Assembly (NCBI GenBank): GCA_045636865.1
Contig: JAZTYJ010000025.1
Coordinates: 1 to 64,000, forward strand
Direction of reading: 5' to 3'
Length of the DNA: 64,000 bases
Source of the DNA: SIG480 sp045636865
GTDB taxonomy: Bacteria; Bacillota; Clostridia; Oscillospirales; JAAYXM01
Below the pieces are notes generated by a model. That model saw nothing but the letters and a program-made list of their open reading frames with translations, was not told the origin of the DNA and ran no database searches. The translations under genes and the position numbers were made by a program. Shown piece by piece: positions 43,871-51,249 of the stretch. Position 1 is the stretch's first letter. The number at the start of each line of letters is the position of its first letter.

Positions 43871-45623
43871 ATGCATCCTCCACGACATTGCCGTCTGCAT
43901 CTATATAGAAGCACTTTGTACCGTATTTCTTTCCGCCGTCGATATAGTAATAGTCAAAGGCGGTCTGGGTGTATCCGCTCTTGTTCGTCGCCGTTACTCT
44001 TACGAAGTACTGGCCTCGCGGAAGCATATCTATTTCAGTAGTCGGGAGCGGAACATCCTGCTTATCAAGTATGAGATTCCTGAAGTCGTAATCTCTTGCA
44101 ACCTGTATGTCATAAGTAATCGGCTCAGCATCAAAATCAAACGAACTCTGGCTTGAGATTATAAGCTTATCACCTTTTTTTCTCGGTGCGTCAATAAAAA
44201 ACGGCATCGGCTTTTCAAATGACGCCTTATAGAGGTTGTAGTTCAAATCAATCTCTGACGAAAGTCCCGCTACAACTCTGTCATACTGCGCAGATGTAAG
44301 CGGAAGATGAAGAATGTCGGGGTAAGAATAGACATACGGTTTTACAATAGAGGCATATCGCTTTGACATACTGTCTATTTTCGATTTTGTAAGGTAATTT
44401 GCTTTAAGATCTTCTATTGCAGCATCAAGCGCCTTTCTGTATTTTTCGCTCTTGAGCGCTCTCTGGAACAGAACATTGCCCCAGTAGTTGCTGACGCCCG
44501 TTTCCCACTCTGCATAAGAAACTCTGTTCATCTCGGAATACTCGGTTTTGTTCAACATACCGTCGTTATCCCATGATATAAAGTACCACTTATCAAGATT
44601 GAGCGGACTGTATATGTAAACATTTCGGCTCTGAGTATCAGCATTTCCCGTAAGAATATGGAACGCCATCCAGTAGCTTAAGTTTTCGATATCAAAATAC
44701 TTATCAAGAACTTCATCAACAGGCTTTGAGAAATCGTTTACTTCCTCAAGCATTTTTATAAGCTTTCCATGGTCATCGCTGCCCTTTGTTTCTATAAGTT
44801 CTTCAAACGCCGCCTCGTCGAATGTCGAGTCTTCCTTCATTTTGATTATATCTTCGTATCTGTAAAACTCAAATACATTTATCTTGTAAAGATGAGCGTT
44901 TGCATCAAGTCCATGAACCTTGAGTGCCTTTTTGTTCAGCTGTTCAACATAGGTGTAGATACCGTAATCGGTAAATTCATTGTTGCCACCCTTCGTTGTA
45001 TCCTTTACATAAAGATGGACAAACTTTGTGCGAAGTCCCATCATCTGCGGAATCTCCGAAATAAGGTCATAAGCCATCTTGTTGCGGAAACGGAGACCTT
45101 CGTTGACATGCTTATTGAGCGGAATGGAGGTATTCCCCATCCACATACCTTTATTGTCCTTAAGGCTTATCTTATAGTTCTTCACAGACTGGCGGCTCGA
45201 CGTCTGACCTCGGATCTGTATTGTGCAGTTCGGCGAGACCTGCCCGTAACCAAGCTTTCCGGGAAGCGGACCTGACTCGTCTCCAATCTGCAAAAGACCC
45301 TCTACCTTATATCTTTCAACTCCCATATCCTCATAATCGAATACGGAATATGTGTTTATCTCACTCCAGGTGTGGTTCGTTTTTTCGCCATCGTTGCCTT
45401 CAGAAACGGTAAGATACATTGTTACAACATCTTCAGGCTTATCGACCGCGTACAAATCAGGCTTATCGCGAAGCTTATATTTTTCATTGTACTCAAGATC
45501 AGGCACATAAACACTTTCCGTGTTTTCGGGAAGCGCCTCCTCCTGCGGCAGAACTTCGGCGCAGCCTGATAAAAGGATGCCGAGTATTATCACCAAAGGG
45601 ATTATTCTGAACGTCTTTTTCAT
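43860..45623 (-). CDS. CotH-family lipoprotein
   Basis: 587 residues. Lipoprotein signal with lipobox LSGC (residues 18-21). CotH kinase-like domain (about 100-440) with RFRNKMAYDLI and the conserved WYFISWDNDGML segment, in which the aspartates correspond to the active site of spore-coat CotH kinases. A C-terminal Fn3-like domain (about 490-570) follows. CotH phosphorylates coat proteins in Bacillus; here it is surface-anchored and coupled to pelG (ATGA overlap). Confidence 0.9.
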   Translation of the reverse strand: MKKTFRIIPLVIILGILLSGCAEVLPQEEALPENTESVYVPDLEYNEKYKLRDKPDLYAVDKPEDVVTMYLTVSEGNDGEKTNHTWSEINTYSVFDYEDMGVERYKVEGLLQIGDESGPLPGKLGYGQVSPNCTIQIRGQTSSRQSVKNYKISLKDNKGMWMGNTSIPLNKHVNEGLRFRNKMAYDLISEIPQMMGLRTKFVHLYVKDTTKGGNNEFTDYGIYTYVEQLNKKALKVHGLDANAHLYKINVFEFYRYEDIIKMKEDSTFDEAAFEELIETKGSDDHGKLIKMLEEVNDFSKPVDEVLDKYFDIENLSYWMAFHILTGNADTQSRNVYIYSPLNLDKWYFISWDNDGMLNKTEYSEMNRVSYAEWETGVSNYWGNVLFQRALKSEKYRKALDAAIEDLKANYLTKSKIDSMSKRYASIVKPYVYSYPDILHLPLTSAQYDRVVAGLSSEIDLNYNLYKASFEKPMPFFIDAPRKKGDKLIISSQSSFDFDAEPITYDIQVARDYDFRNLILDKQDVPLPTTEIDMLPRGQYFVRVTATNKSGYTQTAFDYYYIDGGKKYGTKCFYIDADGNVVEDAYEG

Positions 45624-47080
45624 TTCTTATCTTCCTCCAGCACATCTTCAAGAAATACTTTCATTTTTCGGAATACTCCTGATTTGTCCTCGCTTACAAG
45701 CGGTTGAACTGCAAGTATATAATACGGCAGGCGTTTCGTAAAATAATCGAGCCTGAGAGTCGCAACTATCAGAAACGCCATTGATGCAAGAAGGAACCCG
45801 AAGCCGTAATAAACCTGTGGCAGGAACAGCGATATCACCGAGAATACAACCGAGCATACCGCAAAGATTCCTGTTGCAAAAAATGCGCCTTTATAGTCAG
45901 TAAAATACAAAAGCATAAGCATTGTCATATTGCCGATGGCGTAAAGCCCATATCCTACACAGAGGGTTCTGAAATATCCTCTCATCATCTCATTGAATCC
46001 AAGCGGCAGGATATCGAGCAAAAATCCACCTGCGGCGATGAAGATAGCCGTACAGAGAAGCTGTTTTATGGCAGTATAGAGTGTTTCTGTCTTTAGTGTA
46101 TCAAGCATCTCCTTCTCTGCCTGAAGAATATCTTTCACCGTACCTTTATCGTTATATAAGCTGTAATGGTTACGATACTTTCCGTAGAAATTCACTTCAA
46201 CCGATACAACAAAGTTTACCGTTGTTATAAGCGTTGTCATAAACGCCAGAAGTGCCGGCACATCGTGTTCAGGTGCGCCGTAGAAAAGCCCGTGAACCTT
46301 TACACCTACTTTTGAAAACCACATTATGACAAGATGTGCAAACATTCCGATATTCACAAAGAAACCCGCCAGCGTCAGATGCAGATATTCATCCACCCAC
46401 TCAAGGAAAACAAATGCTCCGACATCAGATTTCGGGAAATACTTATGCAGAAGCACAAGATTCCAGATAACCATAACGCCGTAGCCCACCGTTATGGAAA
46501 GAAGAAGCATCTCTATTACATACGATTTGAAAATAAGAGTCAGAATAAAACCGAGCACGAATATTACAAGTATCGCAGTAAGATACGAAAGAAAGATTCC
46601 TTTATAATCTTTTATTGCAGTCAGATAGCTCATCGCATTCCACACGATTATCATTTCATTGAAGAATATGAACATAAGAACCGAGCACATAAGATTTGCG
46701 CCTGAAAACGCGAGAAAGATCGTCCACAGCACACTTCCTACGGTCATCATAAGTGCGCTGCTTCCCCAGAATGACGGAAGGACTGCGCTCTTTTTCTCTT
46801 CATAGAGCATATCTGCAGTAAATCGCGTTATGGTCATTGAGAAGAAGGAGGTAACGGTAATTGATGCAAGCAGAGTATAGGTTATCATACATATCAGAAG
46901 CTCTCTTGTTGCGGTTTCGACCCCCGCTCTTGCGCAAAGGAACATTATACCGAGCAGCAGAATGACTCCCAGAAGCATCGGTCCCGAACAGATAACCGTA
47001 GCATAACCGTATGCTTTGACTGAGTTTAAGATTCCCTTTTTCTGAAAGAGCTTTCTGAGTTCAAACCCTATGCCTGCCAA
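45620..47080 (-). CDS. pelG: PelG-family polysaccharide export/flippase protein
   Basis: 486 residues starting MAGIGFELRKLFQKKG, the signature start of PelG. About 12 membrane helices of the MATE/Wzx-type (MOP) superfamily. With PelF it forms the membrane part of Pel polysaccharide synthesis and transport. Overlaps pelF by 13 bases and cotH by 4. Confidence 0.94.
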   Translation of the reverse strand: MAGIGFELRKLFQKKGILNSVKAYGYATVICSGPMLLGVILLLGIMFLCARAGVETATRELLICMITYTLLASITVTSFFSMTITRFTADMLYEEKKSAVLPSFWGSSALMMTVGSVLWTIFLAFSGANLMCSVLMFIFFNEMIIVWNAMSYLTAIKDYKGIFLSYLTAILVIFVLGFILTLIFKSYVIEMLLLSITVGYGVMVIWNLVLLHKYFPKSDVGAFVFLEWVDEYLHLTLAGFFVNIGMFAHLVIMWFSKVGVKVHGLFYGAPEHDVPALLAFMTTLITTVNFVVSVEVNFYGKYRNHYSLYNDKGTVKDILQAEKEMLDTLKTETLYTAIKQLLCTAIFIAAGGFLLDILPLGFNEMMRGYFRTLCVGYGLYAIGNMTMLMLLYFTDYKGAFFATGIFAVCSVVFSVISLFLPQVYYGFGFLLASMAFLIVATLRLDYFTKRLPYYILAVQPLVSEDKSGVFRKMKVFLEDVLEEDKK

Positions 47081-48486
47081 CCTTCTTCAACCTCCTTATA
47101 AAGATTTCTGTATTTTCCGAGCATTATCGGATATCTGTAATGCTCGTATGCTCTCTTTTTTCCTATTTCGCCCATCGTGAGCCTTAACTCACGCGACTCG
47201 CACATAATTTCCATCTTGTCAGCGAGCTGTTCTCTCTGCATAGGCGGTACACAGTATCCTGCAACACCGAAGGTATCACCAGGACTTCCTTCGAGAAGCT
47301 CACGGCAGCAGCCCACTTCTGTAGTTACGCACGGTCTTCCTGCTGCAAACGACTCAAGTACCGACAGAGGCTGTCCTTCGGAGATGCTTGTAAGTATCGT
47401 AAAGTCAAGCTTCTCAAAATACTCAACAACATTTACTCTTCCCGGCATTATAACCTTATCGTCTATGCCAAGCTGGGTGATGAGGTCGCGGCATTCCTGC
47501 GCGTACTCTTCATCATCAACGCCTCCCATTATGTGAAGCCTTACATTATCCATTCGCGTTGAGAGTTCAAAGAATGAATATATCATAGTTTTAATATCCT
47601 TAATTGGTGCAAATCGTACAACAGCACCGATATCAACATATCCGTCGTCTTCCTTTATCGGGATATCACAGAATCTCTCGTAACTTATTCCGTTTTCTAT
47701 AACATAACATTTTTCTCTCGGACATCCCATTTCAACCTGAGTTTCCCTTGCTCGTGTAAAGAGCGAGGTTACGCGGAAAGCCCGGTCATATATGAGATCT
47801 GAAAGCATATAGAAGAACTTTACCCATTGCCCCTTGAACGCCTTTCCAACCCATTTCGCACGAATTATTTCTTCTTCTCTTTCGCGGGTATATATACCAT
47901 GTTCTGTAAGTAAAACGGGTTTATTCTTTATATAGCCGCCAAGGCACGCAAGAAGACCTCCATATCCCGTTGAAATAGCATGGTAACAGTCTGCCTCCGG
48001 AATTTCGCTACCCATAAGGTACAGAACAGGCAAAAGCCTTGATCGAACCGAATGGAATGCATCCGAAAAGGCGGTATACGGAAATTCTGTCTGGCAAATT
48101 TCTATGAGAGTTTTCAAAAAGTGTTCACTTTTCAAATAACTCATCGGGTTTATCTTCTTTTTATGGTACATATCAAAGAGAAGTTCCCAGTCAGGCTTAT
48201 CAGAAAATACAAGTCTTCTGAGCGCTTCGTTTTCTTTCTCCGAGAAGGTATGGTTAAACACCTTGTTTGGTTTAACTCTCAAGGCGTCATCAAGAAACAC
48301 CTGCTTCACTTCCACAACATTCGGCGGAAGCTTATATACGAACTTGTCCTTGTCCTCAGCTTTTGCGCCTATAACCCAAAGAACAAATTCGTGCTCAGGC
48401 ATCTCTGTTATATACTGATGTGCCCAGGTGGACACACCGCCGTTTATGTAGGGGTAGCACCCCTCAAGCACCATACAAATTCTCAT
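47068..48486 (-). CDS. pelF: PelF-family glycosyltransferase (GT4)
   Basis: Cytosolic GT-B transferase that polymerises the Pel sugar from UDP-HexNAc donors in known systems. 472 residues from the ATG at 48486 (MRICMVLEGCYPYINGGVSTW), the PelF start. The donor-binding region SISEGQPLSVLESFAAGRPCVTT holds the E-x7-E-type motif. I reject the GTG 9 bases upstream because GGTG precedes the ATG. Second-to-last of the core pel genes. Confidence 0.95.
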   Translation of the reverse strand: MRICMVLEGCYPYINGGVSTWAHQYITEMPEHEFVLWVIGAKAEDKDKFVYKLPPNVVEVKQVFLDDALRVKPNKVFNHTFSEKENEALRRLVFSDKPDWELLFDMYHKKKINPMSYLKSEHFLKTLIEICQTEFPYTAFSDAFHSVRSRLLPVLYLMGSEIPEADCYHAISTGYGGLLACLGGYIKNKPVLLTEHGIYTREREEEIIRAKWVGKAFKGQWVKFFYMLSDLIYDRAFRVTSLFTRARETQVEMGCPREKCYVIENGISYERFCDIPIKEDDGYVDIGAVVRFAPIKDIKTMIYSFFELSTRMDNVRLHIMGGVDDEEYAQECRDLITQLGIDDKVIMPGRVNVVEYFEKLDFTILTSISEGQPLSVLESFAAGRPCVTTEVGCCRELLEGSPGDTFGVAGYCVPPMQREQLADKMEIMCESRELRLTMGEIGKKRAYEHYRYPIMLGKYRNLYKEVEEGWQA

Positions 48487-48500
48487 TGTTTTCACCAGAA

Positions 48501-50360
48501 TTATTTTAAATTGATTGTAACCGTTTCTTTTTCTGCGCGAAGGAGATACAGATTCCCCGTGAGGTGGGTAAGACTGCCGCCGTCAACGCTTTCATATTCT
48601 CCCTCATTGAAGCGAACAAAGAAATATCCCTCATCGTAGAAGTTTCCGATTTTCAGAACGAGTTCATCTTCCGTTCTTTCTTTTTCAACATTGATTGCCG
48701 CATATCTCTGCACCGCAGCCGATGTCTCAGACCCTGTAAGGTTTCTGATCATCGGAGCCGAGGTATAGAGATAATCAAGATATTCACCAAAGCTTTTCGA
48801 AAGACTTCTCCACCCCTTTTCCGCACCTCGCTCCGGGTCAAGCGCATCGTCAGGGTGCGTAAAGTGACTGTTTATAAAATGCATATTAAGCTCTGAAACA
48901 AGTGCAAGCTCCATAAACGGAGTAAGCTCACAGCCCGAAATAACTCGTGGCTGATGCACTCTTCCATCAGGCAAAACCTCAAACTCCTGCACACAGCCGA
49001 ACTTAAAATCGCCGTCAGGAAAATAGATTCCCGATATCGTCTTTATATGTGGATATGTATCAAGCAGAAAAGACTCTCCAACACTTGACATAATGTTTGA
49101 AGGTGGAACATAAAGCGATACATCAACACCCGGGAAAAGTCTGTCGCAAAGGTCAACAAGCGAATCAAACGCGCTCTTCATCGCCCTCTCACTTTCCCAT
49201 GTTTTATAATCGTACAATCCCTCGTAGTCGCACTCACTCATACAAAGCGGCTGATGGTTATAACCATGATATCCGACCTCACCACCCTGACGGAGAAGCA
49301 TATTTCCAAAATTCAGGAATGTTCCCTCATCCGGCTCCGACGGGGTTGTTCCGTCAACCTCATCGTCATAGCCCGTGATTGCAAGCCCTGTGTATTTCAT
49401 GCCGTACTTATCGGCAAAGTCCATCATTGCAGGCCACCAGATATTGACATAAAAGTCTCTTGTTGTTGCACCGAAATCACGCATTATATATTCGTTACTT
49501 CCCTGCGGAATCTGCGACGGGAAGTCGTCGAGATAGAATGTTGACGCATTTATAACGGGGTAAACGAACACATCATCCATAAGACTTAAGGCTGCCGCGT
49601 AGAATCCTCGCGTAACCCTTTCGCAAAGGCCTGTGTTATTTACAACAAACTTGCCTTTTCCGTATTCCGTTTCCCATATAAGCGGTGCGCGACTTTCATT
49701 ATCAACCCAGGCATGAATCTTCGCTCTGTTCTCGTCAAGGCGAACAGCCCATACCGAATCGTAGCCGTCTTCAACAATAAAACTTCTGCCTCCGCCTACC
49801 ATAAAACCATCTTCAATATAAATGCCTTCAAGATGTGCATTCTCCCAGGAAGCTTCAAGGATGCCGAGTGCACCCTCAAGCACGGATACATATATGTCTC
49901 TCTTAAGCGTAAGCGCAAACATTACAGCGCCACCGTCATATACCCAATCCCGCAATGTAATAATATTTTCGCCGACAGGTTCAAGATCAGTCAAAAGCAC
50001 AATCACCTTATCGTACTTTGACAAATCAGGGAAGGCGTTTTCCGACAAATCGCAAGCATCACACCCTACCTTCATATCAGAGAGTATTGTCGGAAATTCA
50101 TCGAGCGCATCGCGACTTTCAGGCTGTGTTGCATCAAACAGAACAAGTGTATTTTTCTCAATCCACTCGTTTGCCTCACGCTTTGTGACAACACTTTCCT
50201 CTTCCATAAACCCGAGCGAGTTTTTATTGTAATTGTACTGTATTCCGCTTCGCTCAACAAAAAGAACAACTGCCATAAGCGCAAACATCAGCGCAACTAC
50301 CAGCATACCGTTATATCTGAATTTAAGAAACCGTTCTTTTAGTTCTTTTAATTTTTCCAA
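48501..50360 (-). CDS. DUF2194 protein, probable PelA-type deacetylase
   Basis: 619 residues with one N-terminal membrane helix (about 19-35), a Rossmann-like/glutamine-amidotransferase-like region, and a polysaccharide-deacetylase-like barrel. The latter shows a DD pair in FYLDDFPSQ (about residue 281) and HGYNH (about residue 370), an HxxxH zinc motif like that of CE4 enzymes. It takes the place of PelA (deacetylase part) between pelE and pelF, and presumably deacetylates the polymer outside the membrane. Confidence 0.85.
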   Translation of the reverse strand: MEKLKELKERFLKFRYNGMLVVALMFALMAVVLFVERSGIQYNYNKNSLGFMEEESVVTKREANEWIEKNTLVLFDATQPESRDALDEFPTILSDMKVGCDACDLSENAFPDLSKYDKVIVLLTDLEPVGENIITLRDWVYDGGAVMFALTLKRDIYVSVLEGALGILEASWENAHLEGIYIEDGFMVGGGRSFIVEDGYDSVWAVRLDENRAKIHAWVDNESRAPLIWETEYGKGKFVVNNTGLCERVTRGFYAAALSLMDDVFVYPVINASTFYLDDFPSQIPQGSNEYIMRDFGATTRDFYVNIWWPAMMDFADKYGMKYTGLAITGYDDEVDGTTPSEPDEGTFLNFGNMLLRQGGEVGYHGYNHQPLCMSECDYEGLYDYKTWESERAMKSAFDSLVDLCDRLFPGVDVSLYVPPSNIMSSVGESFLLDTYPHIKTISGIYFPDGDFKFGCVQEFEVLPDGRVHQPRVISGCELTPFMELALVSELNMHFINSHFTHPDDALDPERGAEKGWRSLSKSFGEYLDYLYTSAPMIRNLTGSETSAAVQRYAAINVEKERTEDELVLKIGNFYDEGYFFVRFNEGEYESVDGGSLTHLTGNLYLLRAEKETVTINLK

Positions 50361-51235
50361 AATGCTATAGCCTCCTTAACCCGTCTGGAAACAAACATTT
50401 TCTTGGACTGTATATCAGAAATCAATTCTCTTATCTTATCAGCCATCTTCATCTGGGAATAGTATTTGAGCTTGAGCAGTATTATTTCCTCAAAGTCACC
50501 GTACAATTCATCTGCCTTGGCAAGTATCTTCCCTGCCGTGCCGTAATTTTCAAGAGCAAATTCATTTTCGAAGTAATTTATGTAATCTTCCATCGTCTCC
50601 ACACTTTTTAGCTTCTTTGAGACGAGCTGTGAATAGAGGTTTCTGTTCATTATCTCAACCTGACCCGAAAGGAGCTTCTGCTCGAGCACTAACCACAGAA
50701 AGTCACAGTAGCCGGAATGAACATCAATATCATCAGGGTTTTCTGCATATTCGCGGCTGAGTTCCCGGAGTTTCTCATCGTTTTCCTTTGAGATTTCCAC
50801 CATCGCAGTAACAGCATAATGGACAACTTCGGGGTCTTTGTTATTTCCCGCTTTCTGCAGAAATTCGACATATTCCGCCGGATTGTCATTCAACACATCC
50901 ATTATTATCTCGCGGCGAACCTTCGGCGAATTTATGATAAGCGCCTCTTCGATTGCAACAAGTGCATCGTCATTTTTCTTTTCTTCAACTGCAATTCCTT
51001 TGTAAAGCGCAGAGTCAAGCTTCATTTTCTGCACACCGACGGCAATGGTGTCGTCTTTTTCAAATACTACCTGGAAGTGCAAGAACATAACCGCCATAAA
51101 TCCCCAGAACGGAAGGCACAGCACCACGAAAAACATATATTTATGGACTTTTAAAAACTTGAAATGAGTTCCTAAGAATGTAAAAATGCACAAAAGGATA
51201 TGTATAAAAATCAAAACAACAGCCAAATGATTCAT
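50348..51235 (-). CDS. pelE: PelE-like membrane protein
   Basis: 295 residues. Two membrane helices at about 5-25 and 33-53, then a helical-repeat domain (TPR-like) to the end. PelE has this layout and ties PelD to PelF and PelG. Sequence similarity to Pseudomonas PelE is not obvious by eye; the call comes from layout and position after pelD. It overlaps the next gene by 13 bases. Confidence 0.75.
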   Translation of the reverse strand: MNHLAVVLIFIHILLCIFTFLGTHFKFLKVHKYMFFVVLCLPFWGFMAVMFLHFQVVFEKDDTIAVGVQKMKLDSALYKGIAVEEKKNDDALVAIEEALIINSPKVRREIIMDVLNDNPAEYVEFLQKAGNNKDPEVVHYAVTAMVEISKENDEKLRELSREYAENPDDIDVHSGYCDFLWLVLEQKLLSGQVEIMNRNLYSQLVSKKLKSVETMEDYINYFENEFALENYGTAGKILAKADELYGDFEEIILLKLKYYSQMKMADKIRELISDIQSKKMFVSRRVKEAIAFWKN

Positions 51236-51249
51236 ACATATCCCTCCTT

